DNA of 64,000 bases from Unio delphinus (Eukaryota; Mollusca; Bivalvia; Unionida; Unionidae). Made by a program: the position numbers and the translations under genes. Under the pieces are notes generated by a model. That model searched no databases. It was not told the origin of the DNA and was given only the letters and a program-made list of their open reading frames with translations. The DNA is taken from the NCBI GenBank assembly GCA_029339505.1, contig JAQISU010000114.1:4948001-5012000 (forward strand). The letters are read 5' to 3'. This document shows positions 37,782 to 50,214 of this stretch, piece by piece; the stretch's first letter is position 1; each line of letters starts with the position of its first letter.

Positions 37782-39200
37782 ATGTTCAAAAAATCATCTG
37801 ATCCAGCGTTTGATATAGACGCCCCAGTTGGCAAGGATGATTCTGTACGCGATTATCAATATTACGCCTATCATGCCATAGACTCAAATAGTCGAGCAAG
37901 AATTGATCTTCAAGTCCATGATACCAGTAAATACTTTTTGCCCTGTGAAGCATTTATTGAAGTAGAAGGAGAAATTGTAACAGCTGCTGATACTACTGCT
38001 GTACCAGCACCGTATCCAGCTGGTACTCAAGTCGGTTTTGTCAATAATGGTATTATGGCGCTATTTGAGAGTGCTAGATATCTCATTGATGGAAAAGAAA
38101 TTGAGTCCATAGATCGTGATATTGATGTGGCTACAACAATAATCGGGTTAGCGAGATATTCTAATGATTATACAAGATCAGCAGGACCCTCTATGATGTT
38201 TGCAAAAGATGGTAAGAATACCGCTGGTGGAAATCCATTTGTTGTAAGACGACCAAAGAATAATGCTGGCACCGCTAATATTGATGCCGAAGATATGATT
38301 ATAAACAACGATGTTAATTTCAATCTAGGAGCTGCAACACGAAACGCAATGTTGGGAGTAGGGCGTAAACCATTTTCATGTGCGATTCCACTGCATCATA
38401 TTTTTGGATTCTGTAGAAACGTCAGAAAAGTTATCTACGGGGCGAAGCATACAGTATCGCTTGTACGAAAAAGTGATGATAACGACGCAATTTGGAGGAT
38501 TCCAGCAAACCCAGCTGCAGCACATATAAATGATGATGCCGGTAAAGTCAATTTAACAAAAATATCATTGTGGATGCCAGTGTTGACTCCAGCAATCACC
38601 GCAGAACAACGACTACTATCATTTATGGACCAAGGAGGAAAGTCGTTGTTGAGTTGGCTAACCGTGAGTACAGATGTTAAACAATCAAATATCAACGGGT
38701 TATTCACTTGGAACCTAGCATCAAAACAAGGCGTTTCTGCGCCACGTCATATATTTATTGCGTTCCAAGATAACACACGAGTTGGCAATCAAATCTTCAG
38801 TCATATGATATTTGATCAATTAGGTGTGAAAGACGTCTCACTGAGAATAAACGGCCAGCAGGAACCATCTGAGGATATACAACTTAATTACACAGAAAAT
38901 CATATTGCACGAGTTTATCATCGTCTGTTGTCATTTATGGCACGCGATCAAAATGTCGATACTGGTTTGCAAATATCACAATTTGATTTTAAGAATCTGT
39001 ATCCGATCTACTACTTCTCACTGGAACATCTCGATTTGACAAGACAGTCAGTTGTTGATATTCACTTTAGAGCTAATGTGAATCGTGGTGTTATTGCTGA
39101 TTATAGAGCGGTTGCTGTCATTCTCAGTGATAAATCAATGCTACTCGAAGGTGTTGGTGGAAGAATGAGAGTGGTAGATGCCCCAGTAGAAAATCTTTGA
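37782..39200 (+). CDS. major capsid protein, hexon-like double jelly roll (E2, 472 aa)
   Basis: About 90% identical to the E1 protein, with two short insertions (after VTAA and in IPANPAA). No stop or frame change in 473 codons. Conserved landmarks are FDIDAPVGKDD, HHIFGFCRNVRK and LLEGVGGRMRV. Assigned as capsomer protein from size, position and conservation; the fold itself is not provable by eye. Strong conservation compared with the penton middle suggests strong purifying selection before decay. Confidence 0.82.
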   Translation: MFKKSSDPAFDIDAPVGKDDSVRDYQYYAYHAIDSNSRARIDLQVHDTSKYFLPCEAFIEVEGEIVTAADTTAVPAPYPAGTQVGFVNNGIMALFESARYLIDGKEIESIDRDIDVATTIIGLARYSNDYTRSAGPSMMFAKDGKNTAGGNPFVVRRPKNNAGTANIDAEDMIINNDVNFNLGAATRNAMLGVGRKPFSCAIPLHHIFGFCRNVRKVIYGAKHTVSLVRKSDDNDAIWRIPANPAAAHINDDAGKVNLTKISLWMPVLTPAITAEQRLLSFMDQGGKSLLSWLTVSTDVKQSNINGLFTWNLASKQGVSAPRHIFIAFQDNTRVGNQIFSHMIFDQLGVKDVSLRINGQQEPSEDIQLNYTENHIARVYHRLLSFMARDQNVDTGLQISQFDFKNLYPIYYFSLEHLDLTRQSVVDIHFRANVNRGVIADYRAVAVILSDKSMLLEGVGGRMRVVDAPVENL

Positions 39201-39239
39201 ACGATTTTTCATTGAATTAGAATCAATCAATTATATATA

Positions 39240-39674
39240 ATGTCATATAGTGTTATTAGTGTTACGTTAACTCCTGGTCAAATCAAAAAATTGCAATCAG
39301 AATCGGCTAAAAAATGTGGAACCACAATCACGTTGAAACCTAATCAAATGACTGGTGGTGAAAATAAATTATCGCTGACAACTCGTCAGGTGAAACATTT
39401 CAATGATGCTTTCAAGGATAAAAAGGGGGTTCAGATTACTCTCTCTGCGGCTGCTATTAAAAATATGATGAAAACAGGCGGTATATTTCCATTGTTAGCT
39501 GCAATACCAGCATTGATTGCAACAGCAGCCCCAGCGGTGGCTAAAGCAGCAGCGTTAGGAGCCGTTGGTACTGCAGCAGGAATGGCACTAAAAAAGGCAA
39601 CTGGACAAGGATATAAAAAAAAGAGACGATCCGTTCAAGGATTGGGTCTAAGACTACCAGGAACGATTTATTAA
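39240..39674 (+). CDS. small pX-like core/minor virion protein (E2, 144 aa)
   Basis: Homologue of 6512-6973, with the same basic N-terminus, MTGG site and Ala/Pro/Ile-rich GGIFPLLAAIPALIATAAPAV-type segment. The tail has a strong basic patch (KKKRRS) and lacks the duplicated GKGLRL of E1. Virion role inferred from composition and gene order. Confidence 0.6.
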   Translation: MSYSVISVTLTPGQIKKLQSESAKKCGTTITLKPNQMTGGENKLSLTTRQVKHFNDAFKDKKGVQITLSAAAIKNMMKTGGIFPLLAAIPALIATAAPAVAKAAALGAVGTAAGMALKKATGQGYKKKRRSVQGLGLRLPGTIY

Positions 39675-39694
39675 TTCAGGAATCGATGATTCCA

Positions 39695-40123
39695 ATGTCC
39701 AATTTTGATTTAATGGATGCTGCTAAAAAACTAGCGATTAAACATTTCAGAGGTGTTTTTATGAAAGATCAATTACCACATCAACCAAACAAAACTGAAA
39801 CAGGTATTATTAATCTCGATAACAGCACCGGACCTGGAACTCACTGGGTTGCATACGCTATTGATCCACGTGGGATTGTCTATTTTGATTCATATGGATT
39901 AGCCCCACCAAAAGAGTTTTTGCGTTATATAAAAACCCTTCCAATGAAGACTTGGTATTCTACGCTACCAACACAACAAATCAATGACCCACCAATATGC
40001 GGCAGTGAAGTATTAAATGTCCTTGACGCTATTTCTAACTCCTTGGGTAACCCAAGGGGAAAACCACCACACATTGTCGTAAATGACTACACTAGTAATC
40101 GCTTTTTAGAGAGAGATATATAA
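39695..40123 (+). CDS. adenain-like cysteine protease (E2, 142 aa)
   Basis: His in GTHWVAYA, Asp in YFDSYG, Gln in LPTQQ, Cys in PPICGSEVL. It begins at MSNFDLMDAAKKLAIKHF, the extension that is out of frame in E1; an in-frame ATG three codons earlier (39686) is not shared with E1. All motifs are intact. It is shorter than typical adenoviral proteases (about 200 aa), as expected for Polinton relatives. It would process the pX-like and minor capsid precursors. Confidence 0.87.
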   Translation: MSNFDLMDAAKKLAIKHFRGVFMKDQLPHQPNKTETGIINLDNSTGPGTHWVAYAIDPRGIVYFDSYGLAPPKEFLRYIKTLPMKTWYSTLPTQQINDPPICGSEVLNVLDAISNSLGNPRGKPPHIVVNDYTSNRFLERDI

Positions 40124-40129
40124 AATATC

Positions 40130-41060
40130 ATGATTGATATTTGGGGGAAGACCTCTGAAACCCAAACCCGATGACACTGCAACTCCTGATTCTATCAAGG
40201 ATATACAAAAAAAAATTAAAGATGAAATCGCTGAGACGTTGAACTTAACAAGTGTTGACCCGAATGAAATAGTTGTATTTCAAGACAAACAGGGTAAATT
40301 GAAATCCAGTAATATTTCTCTGGATGATATTTTGGTTAAACAACAAAACGCAATCGAGAACACCGTTGCGCTATTTTCCGATCAGGGTAAACTCAAACCG
40401 GGTGTACTTTTTTCGACGATTACAGATCGATTTACAAACCACGATAAGGAATTTGAAGATCATTTAAGAAACTACAATAGTTTCCGTAGAAATGTCGTTC
40501 ATAAGTTCTTTGGATCCCCAATTGTAGTTACACCATCTATCGCTGAAATTAAAACGTTTGTTGATGATCAAAAGGTTATCAACGAAGCAACAAAAACAAC
40601 AACCGACGCCATTGATACATTTATTGGAACCCCGTTAGATAAAATTGAACTAAAACTCCCTGATATTAAAAAATCCATTGATGAGACGAAAACTTCCATC
40701 GAAGGCATCAAAGGTGATCTTTCGAGGGTGATAACAGCCATTGGAAAAACAAAAATTCCTCATGAGAAAACCAACAACTTAGTATACACAATCCAACACG
40801 GATCATTTGAGTGGACACCTACAAACAACACATTAGATATCACTGCAACCGTCAAGGGTATTTATCGATTAACACTAGTAACACCATCGTCTCAATTTAA
40901 TATTTCATCGTCCAGTTCATCCGGGTTCAATAATACGATTTCAACGATCATCGACAAGAATACAACTGAAAAGTTCACAATCGCATCTACTGATACTCAT
41001 TTGGTTAGGGTCTCAACAACGTGGTATGTGGAATTCGTAGCGAATTTAAGTAAATCGTAA
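40130..41060 (+). pseudogene. fibre-like protein gene with a one-base insertion after the start (E2)
   Basis: ATG at 40130 begins the same leader as in E1 (MIDIWG), but a run of five G (four in E1) right after it throws the frame off. The main frame (RPLKPKP...) is then open to 41060, about 300 codons, without an ATG near its start. Only about two of the repeat units are present (FFGSPIVV, FIGTPLDK). The middle is a predicted coiled coil (IKKSIDETKTSIEGI), and the C-terminal beta-rich domain is rich in Ser/Asn and diverged from E1. Either a young pseudogene or a single-base sequence error. Confidence 0.6.
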
Positions 41061-41089
41061 TTGAAAACGCTAGCATATTTAAAATAAAA
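41061..41089 (+). promoter_or_regulatory. GCTAGC-containing leader of the membrane-segment gene
   Basis: AAACGCTAGCATATTTAAAAT directly precedes ATG 41090 in overlapping pieces; GCTAGC is at 41069-41074. In E1 the corresponding GCTAGC is at 4649-4654, with the same TTTAAAATAAAAATG context. Confidence 0.4.
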
Positions 41090-41734
41090 ATGATTTCATC
41101 ATCTCAATATCGCTATGATCAGGTCAGAGAGTATCAAACTAGACTCAAAACCTTGTCTGAGGAGTATGAATTGAAAATTAAAAAATATCGCAGGAGAATT
41201 ACCGCAATTGATGTTACTGTGTACGCTGTGAGTGGTGTAATCACCGGAGCTGGTATTATACAGTCTTCAGTGACAATGATGGCTCCGATAGCTGTTCCAA
41301 TTTGCATTTCTGCGGCAACAACAATCGCTGGAATAATTTCAATAATCACAAAAAAAATATCCTCATGCAGCCAACGGAAACTACAAGACTACATAATTCA
41401 ATTTCATGTTGTGTCCACTGCATACTCGCAAATATCCTCATTGATATCGTCATCGCTCGATGATACAATTATATCAGAGAGTGAGTTTTCAGCGATGGTA
41501 GATATATATGATTCTGCGATGTCAAAATTAGAAATACATCATGAATATAATAACAATGACAACACAGATGGAATTACTTCAACAAATAGTGGAGAACACA
41601 AACCCAGTACAAACAAGCATGATCTCAATAACCTCAACGAATCCAGAATTCAGTGTGAATTTCCCCTCTCCGGTCCCAGTGAAGGAAATCGCGCTAGCAA
41701 AATTACGAGTATACCACAGCTGGCCAAATATTAG
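41090..41734 (+). CDS. protein with coiled-coil and hydrophobic segments (E2, 214 aa)
   Basis: Homologue of 4079-4633. It has a helical N-terminus (YDQVREYQTRLKTLSEEYEL), a pair of Gly/Ala/Ile-rich hydrophobic segments (about 45-95) and a polar helical half. The last 64 codons overlap the start of the penton gene (41541) in another frame, so the C-terminus is constrained by, or a by-product of, penton coding. No family recognised; probably a membrane-active virion component, by inference. Confidence 0.55.
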   Translation: MISSSQYRYDQVREYQTRLKTLSEEYELKIKKYRRRITAIDVTVYAVSGVITGAGIIQSSVTMMAPIAVPICISAATTIAGIISIITKKISSCSQRKLQDYIIQFHVVSTAYSQISSLISSSLDDTIISESEFSAMVDIYDSAMSKLEIHHEYNNNDNTDGITSTNSGEHKPSTNKHDLNNLNESRIQCEFPLSGPSEGNRASKITSIPQLAKY

Positions 41735-42914
41735 GTCAAAACCATTTGGTGGTCAACAACCCAATAATTCACTGGTATTTGCAAATAAGAATAAAGACGA
41801 CGGTACTCCAGACTGGAACGTTGTTTCCATACCAACAGGGTCATACTAAATCGAACAAATCAATAATGAATTGCAACGTAGAATAAAATCGATTACTGGA
41901 AAAGAATCAAAAATAGCTATAACGGTTCATGAGCCAACACTATCATCTGCCATTGAAATAAGCACAGATGGTTACGTCGTAGATATCTATCAGAGTTCTA
42001 TTAGAACAGTACTAGGATGGCCTGAATTACCACCCGGAGGAAAAACCGTTAAATTACCCGAACCACAAAAAACCGATTATATCACAGACAGGACAAAATC
42101 TGATAATCCAGTAAGGAGTTATAAAGATTATGATAAGTCATATTTTTTCATTAGAGTAGAATATGATGAGAGAGTACGACTTATTCATCATCTTGCTAAC
42201 CGGGATAAAATCACTGAAAATTTCACAGCTTTCAATAACGATATTTCGTTGTTGTTTATATCTCTTAGATCCGGCACTCTCACCCGAGATGAATTTATCA
42301 GTGTCGTAGAAACATGTAACAAAATCATCAATGACATGGAAACATTTCATTCACAAATTATTCAAGAAGTATTAGGTGACAGTAGTCCTAAAACAAGAGA
42401 TTTATTTGCAATAGAATATAGGATCCGCATAGGAGATATTCCAACATTCAAACTTCCAGGATATAATATCTCAGAACTACAAAAATCTCTCGATGATGCC
42501 ATCGATGAAGGTTTCAAAAAAATCCATGATACGTGGAAAAAAACACCATCACAACCACAAACAACTATCCTCAAACATAATAATGACCCAGATGGTGGTG
42601 GCAGGCATATTGCTCCGTTCAATGTGAATATTTCAACGGTGATTGCGCTCAATTTAGTATGTGATGTGATCGAAGGAAGCTATCAAATTAATCTAGAACG
42701 ATCAAATCAAGCTCAGCAAGGATATATTTTGTATTCATTTGCACCAACAGCCCCTCCAGGGTTTTTAATAATTGAGTCCCCGGTGAATCCAGTCTATATG
42801 CGATGTCATAATAATTCATTAACCAGAATTAATTTCAAACTCACAGATCAGTCTAATAATCTGATTGATTTACAAGAGGAGGTTTTACAAATTAGTCTGT
42901 TTGTGAAATCCTAA
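41541..42914 (+). pseudogene. penton-like minor capsid protein gene, one nonsense codon (E2)
   Basis: 458 codons collinear with the intact E1 gene. A TAA at 41847-41849 replaces a Gln codon in the block after PTGSY. No frame change is present, so a single substitution separates it from an open frame. N-terminal and C-terminal blocks are close to E1; the middle (about residues 165-335) is more diverged but still alignable (FISVVETCNKII shared). The start overlaps the upstream gene by 194 bp. Confidence 0.75.
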
Positions 42915-42933
42915 GGGGATTTTCGTCGTAGTG

Positions 42934-43251
42934 ATTTACATGACCCTCGAACACGATATCGTATCGGACTGGATCAAATATTCGGTTAACCCATAGCAGC
43001 AGAGAGGGTGAGCGACAACGATGTTGTAGTCCCTTTTTCCCAAAAAATGTAATAGTTGAAAAGTTTTTGATTTCATTAATTTCATTGATTTTTTCATAAT
43101 TTTTTTTTTGGACCTAATCCATGATTCACACACACATTGGGACCTGATGTCATTGACTTTTGGGTCTGATGTCATTGGTTTCATTGATTTTAAGCGTGAT
43201 TTCAGTGAAAACTTGTCTAAAAATGTTGTCTGATTCACCCTCTCTGCTGCT
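42934..43251. repeat. E2 right terminal inverted repeat with a duplicated ATPase tail
   Basis: Reverse complement of 28315-28632. 42934-42990 repeats the last 19 codons of the ATPase gene with its stop, although the gene itself is at the other end of the element. The internal 16-mer is at 42995-43010 and the terminal one at 43236-43251. The body contains direct repeats around (A)TGTCATTG(A/G) and (G)ACCTGATG. Confidence 0.9.
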
Positions 43252-43256
43252 CAATT
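43252..43256. repeat. E2 target-site duplication, right copy (CAATT)
   Basis: Perfect copy of 28310-28314, directly after the last base of the element. Confidence 0.9.
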
Positions 43257-45875
43257 ACTAATAACATGTCTCTTTAGTATAAACTCGTGACACGTGATAT
43301 ACAAATTATATCATATTTTCTATTAATCATCTCATTTCATCAAGGTAAGAAAACAATTTGGAAATTTAATATATACCTTTATTGCACACTTGATTTTGTT
43401 CTGGAATTGTATCACCTACTTTTTAAAGTATGACAAAAATGAAAGATTTCGGTTCGTTGAAAATTATCTTCTATTACACGAAAAAGAAATTAATGAAATA
43501 GAGAGATTTGCACTTTGACAAAAAGTGATAGTAAAGTCATCTTTGACATACAAACCTATTCGGAATGCATGCAGTGACTTTCTTTGTGGAATATTTTTAC
43601 TTGAGCATCATCGAGTATTTGACGCCTTTGCATGTCTGTGGAATTATTGATATAAAATTAAAAAAGTATTTGTTCTGAAAATTTTTTTAAAGTAACTGAT
43701 GTATTTTATTTTTTATTTTAAAATGTATGCTTTCTCTTTGGGTACATTTATGGGTTCAACAGTTCATTATTCAGAGACCGATTATGATAATTTGCAATAA
43801 ACTGACAACGAACAGTGCAAAACTAGCCTATCGGTAGCCTGAGCGCCTTCGATTGTGAGTCTTTATCAAAGGTAAACACAAACTAGAACCAAGACAAAAA
43901 ATAAACACTAACGTCGTTCAAATTTAACGTTTACATAAGTATTTCACTTGAAACAAAAGCTAAAATTAATATATATTTTGACTATTTATATCGACCTTAA
44001 ATTTAAGAGTCTTATCACTATTTGTTGTTTAAATTGGTGTAACCGTATATTATATCCCGGATATTTTATTCTCTTTATTCTAGTTATATCTGAATGAAAC
44101 TAGTGTTAAATCGAAAAAAGAAACAAACATCAATATAAATGTGTTTTCCAGTAAGATTTATTTTCTTTCCGAATTCTGAACTGTTTCCGTTGTTCACTCA
44201 TGAACCAAATATGTATTCGAGAAAATTATTTTAGGCGAGGAAGTTTCATGATGAAACAAGCTGAATAGGTTTCAACCATACGTATCAGATTTGAAGGTAC
44301 AATTGGAAAATGACAATGTCATATGTTTACTGAATCAGATGCTTGTAAAACAAAGTATAATTGGATACAACAAAAACGTTACCAAATAGTCCATTAATTT
44401 AAGTCTAGATATTATCTAAACTATAAATACAGATATGATTCAAGAGCTGATAAACAGTCTCCACGTGCTCTTCAAACGATAGGCAATGAACCTAATGAAA
44501 AAAGCTCAACTAACGAACGTGTTCATAAGACGATAAGGAGACCAGGCAGACAGGGACATTGTGGAACATATCTACGATCCGGGTGATGTATGAAACGAGT
44601 GTAAGCCATACTTAGATTATATTGGGTCTTTTGGATACCACCTGCTATATAACAGTTCCAGGATATTAGTTATCTTTCACCAACAGTCAATGTCAAACTT
44701 CCAATACGTATTGTCTATAGGTAGAATCCGAGAGTGTAGCATATGGTGGTCAGGGTGGACAGTTGAAACCAGTCTATACTATTCCATGGTCTTACGGTGC
44801 TCCTTAATATACAATCTAGGTCGTTGCTCGCGCGAGTTTAGCTGGCTTAAAGATTTTATCTCTTTGACTTGTAACGTCTGTTAAGGTATACCAAGCATTT
44901 ATTTGAGGTTGATTGTTTAATTTAGCTGCGCTGACTTAGGACGTGACAACATCTGTCCTATTTGAAACGGTGGCTTAAACTTTTATCACGGCCTCAGTTA
45001 ATCTTTTACGTTTTCTAATTCACACATTACATCTCCCGTCTGCGAAGACAAAGTGGCGCATACAGTCGTGACGATGTAAGTGTTTTATAGATCAACTTGC
45101 CTTTATAACAAATTTTGTTTCATGTCACTAGTGAGATGTTGCAGGAGTTAAGATTTTGTAGCACAATGGCGTCACTACTGCCGTACAGATCTCTAAACAG
45201 CACAGATTCGGGTGGGAATATCTAAATGAGTGTCTCCACTAATCGCTTTGAGCGAAGTTAATTGCCTGGACGATCTTTAACGTTACCCTCTATAAGCAAA
45301 TAACTACATATTTCATATTACCATCTTATTACTGTTTTTCTAACGCGAATTGTTTATTGAAAAAGGTGACAACATTGCTTTAACAACATAATCAGTTATA
45401 TGCTGTATACCAGTTTATTAGATATTCCGTCTAGATATCATACATTATTTCTTCGGTTTGCATATCTGCATTATGAAGTTAATTCTTTCTAATTTCCTAT
45501 TCTCAGACTGAGCTATTTTTGGAATGTCTTTATATGTTGTAAAGTGGCTACTTTACATCTTGGGTATTTGGGTATTTCCTTTACTATGTGGCGTTTGAAA
45601 GCCACTTGTCCGTGAGCCATACATGGTGTACAAGTTTAAATATCATATTTATAACCTGTAAGGACTTTAATCCCCTCCATGTCTTCCACACATTTCCTCA
45701 ATTAATCCTACAGCTTTTGGTTATACTTTACATCTGACAGTTTTCGTTGTTTAACCCTGATCCATTCGAAAGCGACCCCTCTCACTCTCTCCCTTCCTTT
45801 TTAGCTGTATATTTTAAAACTATTTCTTTAATATATCTATAGTTCCGTGGAACTTCAAGTATTTATGTTACAAGG
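43257..45875. other. host non-coding DNA
   Basis: AT-rich, with no gene-like reading frame and no repeat I recognise. The short open frames near 44690-44884 lack any recognisable domain. Confidence 0.5.
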
Positions 45876-45877
45876 TT

Positions 45878-45994
<117 letters not shown>

Positions 45995-48900
45995 CGGGCT
46001 GTTTCAAGTTATCTTATTTTCCCAACATTGTATGGAAAAGCAATGTATAGTGTACAGCCAAATATATGGTTCGTAGCTGTATTGTTGATGAAGATTTGTT
46101 TTGATTTTACATTCATTTGATTGACCATATTAAGAAGAAGACTTTCAAATGGCAAACCATGCTAAGTGTCAGCCGAAATATGTACAATTAGTGTACTCAT
46201 CTTGAGTTCTGTTTGGCTAATATGATATAATTTATTATAGTATGCACTTCCCCATGGCTGAGATGTTTGACTTCATTACAAAAATTAACTTAACCATAAT
46301 TACTTGTACACAAGGTGGGATGATCAGATTAGACATCTCCACATTTCTCATAGCTTCTGGTTATCGTTCTCCAGGGATATGATCAACCACGGTGTTATTG
46401 CACAGACCGAGTAACATAATAATACAAAGTATAAAATTAATGGATGGAATGATAGTTCCCTCGAGCATGAACCCTCATATGTATAATAACATATGTACGA
46501 TAACACAGTTTAATTAGTTACATAAATGCAATCATTCTCTTTGAAATAGTTACAATATCTATGTAAAATTAGTTAGCCGTTACGTTGTACTGATGGAAGC
46601 ATTTCATCATATAAATAACTGAGTGACTACTCAGACTGAAATTGTTCGGATGTTGGCATCACCTTGCTTCTGGTCTTTATCAGAAACCACTGCCGATGAA
46701 AGGTTGGCATTGTGGTTATTCTTTACTTTTCTCCCTCTTCCTCTAACCATTTCGAGTCATCAACCTCTTGGTTACAGGGTTACAGACGTTCCTCTTTTTC
46801 AATTGTGGCATATAGATATGGAGCTATCTTTTATTTTAAATTACAAATATAATACCCAACCAAAACACGAGTCATATAATATTTCCACTCATTTTATGTC
46901 AGATATCATTTATCTTAATTCAACTGAACAAATATATCGTCAGATCATACACAATTGATAGCCGCAAAAGTCTTTTATTGAGCTGATATCGAGATGCCTC
47001 TGGAAAATGATATAATTAGACCTCTTTACAACTGTACTTCATCACTGTATGCTGTAAATCAGTAGCTGGCGATGTCAGCTAATATGCGCTCCTAAATATA
47101 ACATAATCGGTTCTTGGTTGAAAATAATTAACTGCTTAATTACTACATTAATTCATGGATTTAACTCCTTGTCCTAAATAAGTTGCTGTGCTAGTTAATA
47201 ATTGATTGTCAGCGACATATAAAGATCAATCTATAATACTGCACATCATTTAAGGCAGAACATTTACTTCTCACAATTTGTTTCAGAAGAGATGCACAAA
47301 AGTACAATTCAAGATTTCGTTTACATACAAAACCACTAAATCCGAAATCATCCATATCGACTAAATGTTGTATAACATTCTTACAACACTGGAATCATAT
47401 TTCATTCTAGACATTTATTGCACAGTTATTTTCTGAACCCGAAGTTGTTTTTAATTATGAAGTCACAATGAATAAATTCAACAAATAATTACACATTTAC
47501 ATCAAAGAACGTGCTGTATGCCTTTCAGACGACACCCTTGTGACTTCTCTAGCGCTTGCTCTCTTATCATCATTCTCCAATTTCCAGGCCCTTATCTTTG
47601 ATAACTTATTTAACGAGAGAAATTACTTATTATGTTTCCTCAGAGTTACAGTATGGCTTTCTTCAGATCTACGACTGCATAATTTCACAAGTAGAATATC
47701 TTACAACCTTTACTGTTGCCTGTGACCAATCACACTCTCGGTCAGCTTAGCCAATCAGGATTACTTTTTTAACTGCCAAAAACTATTAACACTCCCTTCA
47801 AAGTCAGAATACTTATATCTAGACTACTTATATTCATGTTTATTCGTATCATATCATTATATCACACCCGTTTCAAGTGATCAAGACTTCCTAAATTTAT
47901 ACACAGATTTGTCCGAGTCTTGACCATATGTTAACATTGCTCTCAGCATGGTTCTAACCGTTAATCTAGAAGGTATTAATTAACATCCGTACACACAAGA
48001 TAGCCTAACCTGCACTAGTGTCAGGTTCTCGCGGGCCATGAGCGTTATTCGTATAATTCTGTGTAAGCCCCACTTGTCAAAGGGTAAGTGCTACGTCCTA
48101 CTTTGTCAACGGGTATTGCACAACATATAATAATAATACTATAACCCACCCCCTCTAATACTCGTTATCTAAGAGAAGATCGCCCTCGGTATAAGTGCCC
48201 GGTTCGAGTAATAGAATGTATATGGTAATCTGAGCGGGTATTTTGAACAAAGCAACTCCGAGCCCCCGTAAAAATAAATAAACAATTTAATCAAATACAT
48301 ACACAATTATGAAGTTTCCTTTCATTAGTCATAGAGGCGGTTTAGAAATAAACTTTCACCGAATTGCAAATAGATTTGAAATAGAATTAAACAAATTAGC
48401 CGTTGTATTACTGATATTTAAAAATCATCATAGGATCGAGTGGCACATCGAAGTCAATGCTTTGTTCGATTTTCATAACATGTTATCCTCGAACCACGTT
48501 CACTGTTCAATCCACAGTTGTTCTAGAAGTCCGTTCCTCTCTAAATAATCTGCCATCGTGGATGTTTCGCTTGAAATCAGACTTCTCCCCTGTATCATGT
48601 ATACACCTCTCAATTCTTTTTTCCAACGTGTACGTTTCTATTTCCGTCTTCACGTCTTCCCAAAAGCTATTTACTTCCTCTGTGTTTTGGTGTGTCACTC
48701 AACTGTTGTTTTTGGCGGGTTTTTCGCCCCTGGTCTACTGCTTAACGCACGAATGTATTTCTCTCAAATAACATTCGGAGAACTTACAAAATAATTATAC
48801 CACTTCTTCCTTTCTTGCCGAGAAATTTTTAAAGACTAAATTTTAATTTAGCTAGTGCGATATTAGGTTCTAAAGATTTCTAGTGTAAAAGACACCCCTT

Positions 48901-49470
48901 ATTTAACCGTGACCAATCAGAATCAAATGTATTTTCCCCCGCTTCCCTCTAAAAGTCGCTTAAGTCATGGTCAATATGACATGCTTTGGTTTGTAAGTAA
49001 TAGAATATCTGTATTATCTCCATTCTGACATTTTCGTGATAAAATGAAACTTTAAAATGTTACCTTCGGTCAGTCCTGTCTCTGTGTAAACAACGTTTCA
49101 ATTTGTCCAGCGGTCACCTAGACTTTACAGGCACCCTTCTTGCACAATGTGTCTCATAATCTAACTAATGGCTATCTGGCCACAACTAATGGTTTATTAA
49201 TAGATCGACCAAAAATATGGCATTTCACAGCTAGCTACCAAATATGTTCTTATGCTAGCCCGTACGTCAGTCGTAATGGTATGTGTTACGGTGACCACGA
49301 CAGAAAGTATCTCTTATAAATTGTGCACCATTACATATAATGTCACATGAAATTGCCTGATATTCTAAAATTAATTATTACCTTTACCACCAAGAACAAT
49401 ATTCAAACATATTGTCCAGTTGTACTTAAATATGCAGTTTTTATAATAGATGTAAGTTATGCATTTGGTA
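45995..49470. other. host non-coding DNA
   Basis: No supported gene. A minus-strand frame at 48507-48698 (charged, helical: VNSFWEDVKTEIETYTLEKR) looks more protein-like than its surroundings and may be a transposable element relic, but I cannot assign it. 48000-48290 has a different base composition and could be part of a retroelement. Confidence 0.4.
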
Positions 49471-49474
49471 TGCA

Positions 49475-49735
49475 TGTTGTTGTTGTTGTTATAAGGTTTA
49501 ACGCCATTTTCAGCACAAATATGGGTTATATATGGCGGCCAGTATAAATGGTGTCAAAACCCCAAAAAACTCTGGGAACAACCACCGACCCACGAGGAGC
49601 TACAGACAAACTTTCTCACCTACCCACGTTAGCCGAGCCTGAGATTAGAACCTATACAGAGGTGAGATTGCAGTGATCTGGAACAGTGTGCGTTTTAGAC
49701 CGCTTGCCCACTAAGGGTCCCTGTTATGAATGTAG
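49475..49735. repeat. dispersed repeat (possible SINE/MITE)
   Basis: GTTGTTGTTGTT, then AAGGTTTAACGCCATTTTCAG and a GC-richer segment with GGCGGCC and CCCACGAGGAGCTACAGAC. The style is that of abundant short repeats in molluscan genomes (from general knowledge). No coding. Confidence 0.45.
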
Positions 49736-50214
49736 AATTGGCTATATGTTTATACATAAAATGACTCAATGACATTACAAATGGCATACTCATAACATGC
49801 AAAAGTAAGGTGTAATGAATAAAGCAGGAAAAAATGTTTGGACATAATTTCACCACAAACCTGCAATTTAATCTAAAACCTTATAAAAGCGTGCATTTCA
49901 ATTTTAATTCAAAGTAAATTTATGAACATGTCAAAGAATTTCAATCTTTTTCGCCATCCATGGCTCACAGAAGAGAAAAAATATCCAACTCATTTCACAA
50001 GTTTCTTTTAATCTAGCACATATTATGATCTTTGATTTAAGACTTTCTTACAGAGAGAATTGTGTTCAAATGATTTTGTTGTAAACATTTATTTTTTAAT
50101 CTCATCCAGTTTGCACTGCAGCTCATGGTCACATGTTTATTTGAAGAAAAGAATACTTGTACCTGCTTTGTGCCTGAAATATAAATATGGTGTGCAATTC
50201 AAAAAATTTACAAA

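Larger units (their letters stand above)
28315..43251. mobile_element. E2: complete Polinton/Maverick (adintovirus-like) element, 14.9 kb
   Basis: Collinear with E1 but inverted in the window. It has terminal inverted repeats of 318 bp and a perfect 5-bp target-site duplication. All genes of E1 are present. Breaks: polymerase-helicase gene (three homopolymer frame changes), penton (one stop codon) and fibre-like gene (one extra G after the start). Capsid, ATPase, integrase, protease, pX-like, coiled-coil and HNH frames are open. The two terminal repeats are nearly identical to each other but unlike those of E1 apart from the 16-mer and its neighbouring bases. Confidence 0.95.

Noticed and set aside
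46623..46958. 111-aa open frame as a host gene
   Set aside because: No recognisable domain, no splice or start context, AT-rich chance frame.
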